This document shows, piece by piece, positions 21,667 to 31,589 of a stretch of 64,000 nucleotides of DNA (positions are counted from its first letter, which is position 1; each line of letters opens with the position of its first letter). Under the pieces are notes generated by a model. It was not told the DNA's origin and made no database searches. It worked only from the letters and a program-made list of their open reading frames with translations. This stretch comes from Bretschneidera sinensis (Eukaryota > Streptophyta > Magnoliopsida > Brassicales > Akaniaceae). The DNA is taken from positions 61,148,638-61,212,637 of the forward strand of contig CM043699.1 of NCBI GenBank assembly GCA_023935145.1, in the 5' to 3' direction. The position numbers and the translations under genes are program-made.

Positions 21667-23091
21667 CCAACATTAGTAATCATGCCCAGCTAAGCGCTCC
21701 ACCATCTGATCAATAAATGGGAGTGGAAAATGATCATACCTTGTGGTAGCATTCAACTTACAGTAGTCTATACTCACTCTCCATCTTGACTGCACACGAG
21801 TTGGAACCAACTCATCGTCTCTATTTATCACTACCGTCAATCTAGCCTACTTTGGCACGACATGAATTAGGCTCACCCACTCGCTATCAAGGATTGGATA
21901 AATGATCCCTACATCCAACAGCTTTATCACTTCAGTCCTCACAACCTCTTGTATAGCTGGGTTGAGTCTTCTTTGTGGCTCCCTCGATGGCTTGGTATTC
22001 TCCTCAAAATGTAACTTGTGCATTACCACTGAGGGGCTGATCCCCTTGATATCCTCAATAGTCCAGCCGATAGCTTCATTATGCTCTCTTAAAACGTCCA
22101 ATAATTTATCCTCTTGAGCATCAACCAAATCTGAAGCTATAGTCACAGGCAAAGAATCTGCTGGACCTAGGAACTTATACTTAAGATAGTAAAGGCTTAA
22201 GTTCCTTCTTGGGGGTTCGGATATTGTGGTCTCCTTCGTCTCACTGCTCTCCCGAGGAACAGACTCCAAAGTAGCATTTTCTTGCTCAAACAACTTATCC
22301 AAATCCAAATCCTCTTCAAACTGAGCAAAGTATGCCTCCAGGGGGTCCTCAATGCTTGATTCACCCACAGTCTCCTCCATCTTACTGCTCTCCGGAGGAG
22401 CAGACTCCAAGATATCATTTGATTGCTCAAGTAGCTTATCCAAGTCCAAATCCTCTCCAAACTGAGCAAAGCATGCCTCCAGAATGTCCTCAGACTTCCC
22501 TTCTTTCTTGGGCACTTGTAATCTCTCAGGATAAGGTGTTTTAGGTACAAATGACTTAGGGAGATCCTTAATAATAGGTGTGGTTATAGATGGCTCAGCA
22601 TCTCTCTTTTCCTTGTTGCCACTTTCTTGCCCTTGTTGCATAGCAGGGTTCTCTTCCACTTGATTGTCCACTTGTCTCCCAGACCTCAATGGGACAATCG
22701 ATTGCACTTGTTCCTGCCCGTGCATAGGAGTTGATGAATTTCCCACCACAAACTGTTCCCTTGGGTTAGGCTCAGGTTGACTGGGGAACCTTCCCTTCTC
22801 TCCTTCACCCACGTGACTTACGATTTGATCTATTTGACTCTCTATCCTAGCAATCACTTGGGTGTTTACTATTTGTGCACTCCTTGCTTCACTCATATTT
22901 TGGCTAGTTGTCTTCATGAACTCTTTAAGGGTATCCTCTAGCGACTGTGAAACTGGCGCTGGTGTTTGAGTGGGTGCTTGATAAGCAGGTGATGGTGTTG
23001 GATAAGCTGAGAGGCCATAACTTGGAACTGGTGGAGGAAATTCGGGAGGGTATTGATTGTGAGCATGATAAGGGGCTCCTCCCTGATTCAT
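21667..23091 (-). pseudogene. gag C-terminal part fused in frame to the first part of RT, element B
   Basis: A 414-codon frame (23091-21847) starts in Pro-, Gln- and Tyr-rich gag sequence, then has LEDTLKEFMKTTSQNM and GRFPSQPEPNP, typical of Athila gag. A segment of about 45 residues is tandemly duplicated (AQFGEDLDLDKLLEQ and AQFEEDLDLDKLFEQ). From about 22200 it becomes RT N-terminal sequence (FLGPADSLPVTI, IGWTIEDIKGISP, RRLNPAIQEVV, LLDVGIIYPI), so the protease is missing. After a stop at 21847 the frame continues (WRVSIDYCKLNATTR, FPLPFIDQMVERLAG) and is cut off near 21680, before the catalytic Asp pair. Confidence 0.8.
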
Positions 23092-23100
23092 CAGTTGGTT

Positions 23101-23391
23101 CTATGTCCATGAAAAATTAGGGTGATTCCGCCACCCTGGATTGTACGTCTCGGAGTAAGATCCATTTGATTGCCACCAATAGTCATTGAAAGCGTTCATT
23201 TGTTCCATAGAATACTCGACAAAAGCCGACGTAGATGGACAATTCTGTGCTAAATGCATAGGACTAGCACAGATGGAACAACTATCATCATTGAATGTAT
23301 TGGTTGTATTGATGGACTGGCCGGTCATCTTCATGAAATCCTTGAGGGCGTCCTCTAAAGACTGTGAAACCGGCGCTGGATTCATCCACAT
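23101..23391 (-). pseudogene. gag zinc-knuckle segment of element B
   Basis: Contains an intact CCHC knuckle (CSICASPMHLAQNC), then the usual SETYNPGWRNHPNFSW. A stop at 23101-23103 separates it from the following gag piece. Its first residues (APVSQSLEDALKDFMKMTGQS) repeat text found in the next ORF (APVSQSLEDTLKEFMKTTSQN), so gag contains a rearranged duplication around the knuckle. Confidence 0.75.
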
Positions 23392-23555
23392 TTTTTTAAA
23401 ATTTTTATTTTATTTTATTTATTTTATGGGAAATTGCTAATAGAAACAAATAAACTAAAATAAAATTACAATAAGAAAAATCAAACAAAAAAATGTTAAC
23501 TAACTGGTAGAAAAATAAAATTAATTCAGACAAAAATTTCACAAACCAAACAATT

Positions 23556-23574
23556 CCCCGGCAACGGCGCCAAA
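23556..23574 (-). other. primer-binding site of element B
   Basis: Minus strand TTTGGCGCCGTTGCCGGGG directly inside the 5' LTR. Identical to that of element C. Confidence 0.88.
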
Positions 23575-23578
23575 AACT

Positions 23579-24775
23579 TGTTGTGAGTTTTAAATTACTC
23601 GCAAGCGCACGAGTCGTTTGCAATATAATGTTGTGTAAGTGCGAGGTCGAATCCACAGGGAATTGCGTTGTGAAAATGTAATTTAATCTAAACTAATCTT
23701 ATCTTAACCTAGTTCCGAGTTTTGAATTATATGTTGCAAAACAAATAAAAACTAAACTAAATTGATTTAAAACAAATGATAAAAAGACTAAGGTTTCCGA
23801 ATCCACTCCGCCGAAGTTAAGCATATATCTCAATGTTCTAACAATAGCTTATAAAAACATTCTATGAATCCAACTTAAGACAAAAAACAACGAATATCCC
23901 GGTTAAACCAAAAGCATCCAATGTATTCGCTTTTAACAAATCACAAAGGAAATCCAATTTAATCAAAAACAATTCGATGTATCCATCAGATGAAACACAA
24001 GGAATATCTAACAGAACAATTTAAACACAATCAATTATAAAATTCTACTTAAATAATTGACAGAACATTTATTCTAAAACTTCATAAATAAAACTGAAAC
24101 TAATATGCCAAACAACGACGAGGCTTCATCTTTAACCTTAGTTAAAGATTCTAGCCACTCATAGTTATGAAACTACAGTTCATAATAAAAGTGCTAAAAA
24201 TTTAAACTAAACAAAACAAAATGAAAAGAAATATTTACTATACAAGGGAGAAATTCCACTTGCTATTGGGCAGTGCTTCCCCTCGTGGTAGCAAAGACTT
24301 CGGGGTCCACCAGAATGCTAGCAGACGTCCACCGGATTACACCAAATGGCTCAGGAATTGCACACCGAATGATGAAGTCAGATGGTGTTTATATAGGGGG
24401 AGTCTCGAAGCACTATAGGTTTCAGATTCGATGTGGGATACTGCCCGAGTGCGATCGATCGAATGTCTATTATGATCGATCGCAGATGCACTGAACTGCA
24501 AATATTTTGATGTGGGATGTTGACCATGCGCTCATTCATAGGCAGGTGCGCTCGAGCGTAGGTGCGCTCGATCACATGTCTCGTGCGATCGATCGCACAA
24601 GGCATCCTCAGCTTTTGCTCTTGAAGCTTGATCTCCTGAAATGCTTCATTTTCTCCACAAACCTATAAAAATACATAAAACATAGAAAAGACATAAAATA
24701 AAGGGAAATAATACAAACTAAGAGCTTAGCACATATAATTTAAAGGCTTAAATATGCAATATTTAAGACTCATCA
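23579..24775 (-). repeat. 5' LTR of element B
   Basis: Same ends as the left copy. The palindrome cluster at 24449-24598 has fewer motif copies than its partner, and several copies are mutated, mostly by transitions. A 65-codon frame shared by both LTRs (24221-24418) is not considered a gene. Confidence 0.92.
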
Positions 24776-25431
24776 TTCATCATGCAAAAAGTGATCAAAA
24801 AGCTTTCCACTGAGTAGCTGGGCCTCTTGCCTCAGTAAGCATTGAGTGTTCACGTCAAAAGGTGGGAATTTCATTTAGAAGCATTAAAACCTGTTAGTTC
24901 CATAGCCTTTTTGATTCAAGTTAATAAGTCTTTAGGGGTGTCTTTACACCTAATGCCCTAAAACCATCTGGTTTGGGAGTCATTAGCTAAACACTCGTTA
25001 CAAGGGTCAAATAGAAAGCTCAATGGAACTCAACATGGCAAAGATCACATGATGAAAGAAAAAGAAAGAAGAAGAAAGTATTATACCATTTTTGTTCTCT
25101 TTGATAAGGAATTCGATAAAGGTTTGGGCATCGAAACCCTATACACTAAAATTATATGGAAGCCCCATCTTATATGTACTAATTCATCACACACAAATCA
25201 AACTTACGATGCCTTAAGCCAACCTTAGGTAAGTAACATGAACTTTTGAAAATCCTTTTTCAATACAAAATGTTGTTTTTATTTTAAGCTTACTCATGAA
25301 CTGTTATCATAGTTTTCTGTGTAACCCAAATCTTTGAGTATCATTGAAGTGAATTTATCTTTAATTTTGTTCTTCATTTAGTTTTTAGTTTTGTATTGCT
25401 AAGGGACTAGCAATATGTAAGTTTGGGGGTG
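24776..25431 (+). other. 3' noncoding region and polypurine tract of element C, right of B
   Basis: Opens with the target copy TTCAT. It contains the block of about 70 bp shared with B (24801-24870), a second shared block around 24905-25005, and the polypurine tract AGTTTGGGGGTG at 25420-25431 just before the LTR. Confidence 0.75.
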
Positions 25432-26763
25432 TGATAAGTGCTTAAATATTCATATTTAAGCCCCTTAATTTACATGTGTTAAGCTCTTTGTCTATACGTT
25501 TTAGTCTGTTTTACTTCATTTTGTGTGTTTCACATGTTTTTATAGGTCTTGGAGAAAAAGAAAGCAGTTTTGGCACTTAAGAGAAGACGCCTGGAAATCC
25601 TAGAGCAGCTTCTGGTCAAAGTGCAATCGATCGCACTACTGCATGCGATCGAGCGCACATGCGATCGTTTGCACACATGAAGGATCGAATGCAGCAATGC
25701 GATCGAGAGCAAGACGAATGCTATCGAGCGCACATGTACGGGCATGAATAGTAAGCTACAGAACCCTATTTAGGAAATAAACCTATTTTGGAAATAACCC
25801 TATTTTGGAAATAAAGGAGTTTTGTGTTTTAGGAAAGTTTAGGAACTCATGAGCCTTCTAGGACTACTCAAGCCCTATAAATACACCTGTAAAGCACACA
25901 CATCGAATCACTTCTTTTATCTTTTGCTTTAGCTTGGAGAAGGAGATTGTGGAGAGGAATTGACGACTCTTCTCTCGGGTTTCTTCTTTCCTTTTTATTT
26001 TATTATATGTAATTAAATTCTTAGTAGGGCTTGGTTGAAGCCCTAATTATGTTTATTCAATAATTCAGTATTGGCACCTTTATGACATTTATGTTGTGTT
26101 GCTTAACTTGATTAATACCTGTTTTTATTTAAATTCCTCATATGTATATATCTGATCAATATGTGCATGTGGTATGGACTTGTTAGTTAGATCAATTTAG
26201 ATGACCGAGTCCTGGGTCTGACATTAGTAACAAAAGATATCCACACTGGATTCTTGAGTTAATCAAGATGGGAAACCGGGAGTAGATACCATGCCCTAGG
26301 TCCCGTGTGGTTGTCGATTTCCACAGATCCTATGCTCTCTTAAGGAACAACTCAGCATACACCATGTTGAATCTCTTGAGAGAGAAAAGAGTTAGAGTAG
26401 ATATCATGCCTAACTCATTGCTTAGGGAGATCAATAGCTTAAGGAGTAGATACCATGGCCTTAGGTTGACAAACATTAGGTATTCATGACATGATTAAAG
26501 CACTGGCATACTGTTATATTGTAGTAGCATAATTAGTGGTGGATATCAAGTCCCTACGCCTTTATCTTTATTATTTCAAACTCAATATTTATTTCTCTTG
26601 TTTTTATTTCATTATTTCGAAACTAATTCTAAATCGAACTTTACCAATCCCTGTGGAGATGATCTTGCATTCGCACACTATACTACACTGTTGACCTTGT
26701 GCACTTGCAATTAAAACGAGTTCGGTTATTTGCTTATTTATTTAGGTAGATAATCGCACAACA
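25432..26763 (+). repeat. 3' LTR of element C
   Basis: The same 1332-bp length and ends as the 5' LTR. It carries the palindrome cluster at 25620-25734 and a TATA box near 25877. Differences from the 5' copy are scattered base changes, mostly transitions. Confidence 0.92.
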
Positions 26764-26779
26764 AGTTTTCAAAAACAAG

Positions 26780-26906
26780 TTTTCTCCAAGACCTATAAAA
26801 ACATGTGAAACACACAAAATGAAGTAAAACAGACTAAAACATATAGACAAAGAGCTTAACACATGTAAATTAAGAGGCTTAAATATGAATATTTAAGCAC
26901 TTATCA
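26780..26906 (-). repeat. inverted 127-bp copy of the C LTR 5' end
   Basis: The minus strand reads the first 127 bp of the C LTR, from TGATAAGTGC to TTGGAGAAAA. It sits only 16 bp beyond the 3' LTR end, facing it. Linker 26764-26779 repeats the AACAAGTTTT theme of the LTR end and primer site. The outer flank GGTTG resembles GGTCG before the 5' LTR. Confidence 0.85.
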
Positions 26907-27464
26907 GGTTGCATAAAACTTGTGAGAAGAAAATGGCAAAACAAAAGATAAATTGAACAACAAAATCTAAATGAAAGGGAACAAATATGATAACATATAG
27001 CCAAAATTCATGAACAAAATAAAGAAATGAGACTAAGAGGCAAAGCAAAGAAGTGTGACCCCGACGGTAACGAAAATAATATCATATCTGACCCTCGATC
27101 AAATTAGATCTAGAGTTGTTATGGCCACTGCTCCTGATATACTAAGCCTCCCATTAAGAGAGGCAACAAGTGCTACAACCTGCTGGTTATAGAGAGAGAA
27201 AAAATATGGAAGGGAAAGAGATATGATTTGATGGAATATTGTGATAAAAATGTTAGATAAGGAAGATCAAAAGGACAAGCTAGCAAGCTCAGCTCCAACA
27301 TTACTAAGGTAATAAGAGTATGTCAGAGGCATGTACCAGGGAGAAACTCAATACCTACTGTCACACCTAGATGATCACTAAGACTAAGGCAACAACAAGG
27401 ATGACTTAAAGACTTTAGTGGAGACAAGAAGAGCAAAGCAAAGCAAAGAGAATTAGAGAGGGCA
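26907..27464. other. no gene seen
   Basis: A-rich DNA between elements C and F. No motif assigned. Confidence 0.45.
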
Positions 27465-27514
27465 TGTTAGTTAAAAGAAAGTTATCCTTGTAACAAAAAT
27501 TAGTTACAAGTTAG
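27465..27514 (+). repeat. 5' LTR of element F, first 50 bp
   Basis: Begins TGTTAGTTAAAAG. A short inverted repeat (TTGTAAC and GTTACAA) lies inside. The last five bases, GTTAG (27510-27514), are the target copy for element D. Confidence 0.6.
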
Positions 27515-29000
27515 TGATTATGCTCAAACTATCACACAGTTATTGTGTATAGATGAGGTGTCTATCCCATGAGGAAACGCGTACTACAAGAGAAAATGTA
27601 AACCTTAACATGAATAATAAAACTTAAACGAAAGAATATGAGTTTTGAAATGATGTATTGTGAGAGAAATTGTGCAAATATAATTGAGAATATAAACGAA
27701 ACAACAAGGCTCCGGGAATCCTTCTTAGGTTTATTGCCTTGTTCCACTCTCGATTCAATTGTTTTTATCTCGATTGCAAGTTTCACATCTCAAATAAACA
27801 ATCAGAAAATATTCAATCAAGCACATTTATAAACCCTAATGTAATTGATATAGTATACTATTTGGTTTCAATTCAAGCACACGTGATCTATCTCATAGAT
27901 TATCAAGAAACGACAATATATCTCAATGACAATACCATAGTAATGGACAATTTAAAAGATAAATCTACCAAAATCAATCACATCTAAACAACTTGACATA
28001 AGAAGAGCTTGACTAAACTTATGTGGAGGAGGAAGATGCAATCACTGGATTAAGAGTAAAGTCTCTAATTCATACTTAATCAAAGAGTAAATCATAAACA
28101 ATATTCAACAATAAATCTTTACAACTGAATCAAGAATGGAATACAAGAACAACAACACCTATGAATTCATCCCTTTGCCTTGTTTGGAGATTAGTTGGCC
28201 ATGGGGCTCATGGTTGATGAACAATGTGGAGCTCTCCTCTTGATTTCCAGCCCTAAGAGACTTAAAATAAAGCTGAAATTTGATTCCAAATTGGATTGGT
28301 GGCTGCAAACCCTTAAGGATCTATTTATAGACCGAAGGTTGAGGGGCATTTTGGGTTGGAAAATGTCTTCAAAAAGGCCTTAATTGAGTCAAAGAACCGT
28401 GCTGGCGCCACGCCTCAGCCTTACCAGCACCTAAGCGTTGCCTTTGTCCGAGATTGGAGCCTTGCTGGGTGGTGCGCCGCTCACCCTTGGCAGATTGGTG
28501 AGTCTCTGGACGGTGTGGTGCTGCTATAGTCGCGGTGCGCCGCTCACCCTTGGCAAATTGGTGAGTATCTGGACGGTGCAGTACTGCTCTAGCCGCGATG
28601 TGCCGCTCACTCTAGGCAGCTTGGTGTCTTCTTTGGATGGTGCACCACCCTATTCTCCACGCCTAGGAGCCAACTCTTGGTTTTCTATCCAAGAGCTTGT
28701 GGAACTTGTGAGCAAGGCATGAGGACTTGAAGGCCACCAGGCCTTCTGAACATGCAGACTTTTCTTGAGGCCACGATGCACAATGGGCACTCCGCTATAC
28801 ATGAACTTTTGGCACTTTAAACATAGATAGCTTTATCATCTCTTTTGAACTCAAAGCACCTGAAAATGCATCGAAATAGATCAATGATCCAAGAAGGATA
28901 CTTTAAAATTGTTAGGGTGAAAACGAGTAATTGAACGCTAGATCATCTCTAACATGCTAACAATTGAGTACTGTTAAGATACATTTTACAACTCTCATCA
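27515..29000 (-). repeat. 3' LTR of element D
   Basis: On the minus strand it begins TGATGAGAGTTGTAAAATG and ends GAGCATAATCA. It has a GC-rich palindromic cluster around gccgcggtgcgccgc at 28401-28665 and TATA-like CTATAAATAG (minus) at 28321-28330. 1486 bp. Confidence 0.92.
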
Positions 29001-30628
29001 TAACCCCCAACTAGCTTATTGCAAGTCCCTAGCAATTCAAGCGAAAGACGTGAAATGAATTCTTTATCAAAACAAAATATAGCAATGTTGGCATTAACCA
29101 AGAGTGATTCAAAATCTTTGTCTAAAAAATCATGCATAGTATACAGCACATAGAATCATTAAATATAACTCAAGTCCAAGAATAATCCAAATGTCAACCT
29201 TAAAATTATTATCGACTCTTATCATCTGTCTTACCACAGTCCATTAATCTGAACATCCAGATGATTTTATGCACAACATAGAATGAATACAAGTCTTGGC
29301 CTCTAAAAACATATTAAATTGCGTGACATCAATCACAAATCAAGCTCCATAGGCTTCCTTTTCAAATCACTCTCCACTATGTAGAAAAATCACACTACAT
29401 TGGATCAATAGGTCTTTAATAAGCTTGTAATGTTAGGCTAGGGTAAAGGTCAAGAAAGAACGGGAAAGTTTAAACAAATAAAAGAACTAAGTCTCTTAAT
29501 TTAAACACAACTTTACTTCAACACCCAACTCTTTCAACCATTTTTTCGAGCATTTCTCTCCATAAATCACCACATTTTTTGTTCTTCTTTCTTTGCCATA
29601 ATTCACTTTTTTTTTTCAATTGGCATATAACCATTCACTTCCTTTTTTTTCATTTTTTTTTACTCTTTTCCACAACCCTCAACTTATCTCTTTTAATGTA
29701 CTTGGGTTATGGTAGTAATATTTTCTCATATTTCCATCCTTAGTCTTCTTAAGTGCTTCTCAACAAATGTGTATAACTAAGTTCTTTTAAAAGTAAGGTA
29801 AGGATAAAATATTTTTAGGCTCATACAGGTGGGTAAATAGGTTATCAAAAGAAACAAGGCTCAAATTTTTTTCAAGAAAAAGGCTCAAATAGGTTAACTA
29901 GTGATAAATATAGCAAGGATAAGTTTGAAAGGCTCAAACGGTTCAAAAATGGCCTATATCATATCCTAAGTAATGTGCATTCTATGATTTTCGCTTCAAG
30001 TGATTATCAAATAAGTTCTAGAGCTTGTTGAGACCACAAAAGTATTCACAAAACAATCGCACATAAAACTTCTCCAAATGCTTTAGACTAATCATGCAAT
30101 CTTACCACAAACCAGAGTCTTAAACCAAACAAAGATTGACACTTAATTTATTCTCAAAGCGAAGCAAGATTTAACTTCTTCTAAATGCTATATGCTATCT
30201 TAATTAGGCTCATATCATCGACATGTGAATTAAATCCAAGGCTAACACAATGCATGCTAAAAATAAACAAAACTAAACATAATTTTTTTAAAACATATTA
30301 TCCTAACAAACAGGTGTATTAAAACAAAACAAACAAATTAAAACGAAAAAGGGAAGTTGACACCCAACAATTCAATGGTATGCAATAAGAAATGTGTTTC
30401 CTCCACCCCCAACTTAAGATAGGCATTGTCCTCAATGTAAAAGCAAAAGTTAAGGAAACTTCTTTTTTAACCAAAGGTGCGTGGAGTCGAAAGTTGTGCA
30501 CGACCAATTGAACTGCTGTGCATATTTGTCCCTGAAAAAGAAATACGAAGGTAATACTGGAAAACAACAAAATATTAATAATAAACAAGAAAAAGAATTA
30601 TGAAAAACAATAAAAATAAAAGGATATG
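29001..30628 (-). other. polypurine tract and 3' noncoding region of element D
   Basis: The tract TTGGGGGTTA (minus strand) abuts the LTR. The rest is AT-rich noncoding DNA, closely matched by 59454-60860 of element I, including paired blocks such as tttgaaaggctcaaacggt. A TTGGGGGTGG-type block is at about 30397-30412. Confidence 0.7.
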
Positions 30629-30676
30629 CTATGGAGGGCCTCCTATGAGCGCTAAATTTTACGTCTTCAGCCAGAC
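30629..30676 (-). other. conserved pol-tail motif of element D
   Basis: Minus strand, in a frame reading LAEDVKFSAHRRPS. It is the counterpart of the motif in B and C, and is kept although nearly all of pol is deleted. Confidence 0.6.
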
Positions 30677-30746
30677 GCTGCACCACTCTTACTGCTAGCC
30701 TCATTGTGGTGCTGAAGATGAGGCTCTATACTTAATGGCCTTAGTG

Positions 30747-31547
30747 CTAGTCTTTTAGCAAGGAATACTTAAAGTCCTCCACATGTGGCTCAAGTGTTCT
30801 TGATGTTGCCCATTTACTATCACCAGTAGGGTATTTGATTCCCGTAGCCATGTGACTTCTCTCAAGCAACTCCTCAAAGCATGGTTGCCAAGATTTCTTA
30901 ATAAATCCCTGTGACTTATCGCAAATATCAATAACATTAACAGTATGGGGATAAATTAAAGAATCATTGAACTCAAAATTATTATGAGGGAATTCTAAAG
31001 AGTTAAAATTATCTTTAATGTACTCATCCTCTGAATTAAGCTTATTAATCATATAAGTGTCGAAACACTCATCCTCTTCATGTAGCTGCCTAGAGATTCG
31101 GAAAACATTTACCTCTAAAGTCCTATTTCCAAATGATAAAGTCATTAGGCCATTCCTACAATTAATGAGGGCATTGGCGGTGGCAAGGAATGGTCTTCCA
31201 AGTATCAAAGGAATTTTGGACTCCGTATTCACCATAGAAACAATATCTAAAACCAAAAAGTCAACAGGATAATAGAAATTATCAATTTGCAACAAAACAT
31301 CTTCTACAATACCTCTTGGTTTTCTTACCGATCTATCCACTAATTGAAGTACCACGGAGGTTGGTTTAATCTCACCTAAACCGTGTTGCAAGTTCATGGA
31401 GTATGGCATGAGGTTCACACTAGCTCCAAAATCTAGCAATGCATGGCCACAAGATTTGTTTCCAATTTGGCAAGCCACCGTTGGCCAGCCCGGATCTTTA
31501 TATTTGGGTGGTGTCGTGCTATCAATTACTGCACTTGCTTGCTCCAT
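30747..31547 (-). CDS. protease of element D (retropepsin-type), then truncated pol
   Basis: An open frame of 266 residues. After a short linker, QIGNKSCGHALLDFGASVNLMPYS holds the aspartic protease active site in the Athila form D-F-G-A-S, and PLILGRPFLATANALINC is the second conserved block. It cleaves the gag polyprotein in the particle. The acidic linker that normally leads to RT follows up to about SWQPCFEELLE, then the text changes to a tail ending in EPHVEDFKYSLLKD. RT, RNase H and integrase are therefore deleted in frame. The frame is continuous from the gag side except for a stop near 31590. This is the best preserved retropepsin in the window. Activity is unproven. Confidence 0.75.
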   Translation of the reverse strand: MEQASAVIDSTTPPKYKDPGWPTVACQIGNKSCGHALLDFGASVNLMPYSMNLQHGLGEIKPTSVVLQLVDRSVRKPRGIVEDVLLQIDNFYYPVDFLVLDIVSMVNTESKIPLILGRPFLATANALINCRNGLMTLSFGNRTLEVNVFRISRQLHEEDECFDTYMINKLNSEDEYIKDNFNSLEFPHNNFEFNDSLIYPHTVNVIDICDKSQGFIKKSWQPCFEELLERSHMATGIKYPTGDSKWATSRTLEPHVEDFKYSLLKD

Positions 31548-31589
31548 TAAGAATGCGATCTTCTTAACATTGTGCCTCCTCTTGAGTGT

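Larger units (their letters stand above)
19058..24775 (-). mobile_element. Element B: Athila-like Ty3 retrotransposon, pol mostly deleted, nested in C
   Basis: LTRs lie at 19058-20290 and 23579-24775. The primer-binding site is on the right and the polypurine tract on the left, so it reads on the minus strand. Target duplications TTCAT at 19053-19057 and 24776-24780 match perfectly. The internal part holds gag fused in frame to the first part of RT, then jumps to the pol tail. It cannot encode its own RT or integrase and would need a helper. Confidence 0.93.
15972..26906 (+). mobile_element. Element C: non-autonomous Athila-like Ty3 retrotransposon with aberrant 3' end
   Basis: It has two direct LTRs of 1332 bp (15972-17303 and 25432-26763), an Athila-type primer-binding site, a gag relic and a polypurine tract. 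Most of pol is missing. Element B is inserted at 19058-24775. After the 3' LTR lies an inverted piece of the LTR's 5' end (26780-26906), so both outer ends of the whole unit carry the same terminus, TGATAAGTG. Outside these ends are GGTCG (15967-15971) and GGTTG (26907-26911), a possible target duplication with one mismatch. Confidence 0.85.

Noticed and set aside
19700..24418. A 65-codon frame present in both B LTRs (19700-19897 and 24221-24418)
   Set aside because: It is conserved only because the two LTRs are copies of each other. There is no known motif, and the solo LTR copy does not keep it intact.
28195..28722. Frames of 62 and 94 codons, with similar ones at 39427-39913
   Set aside because: Parts of the two D LTRs on the antisense strand. 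The GC palindromes give open but meaningless frames.
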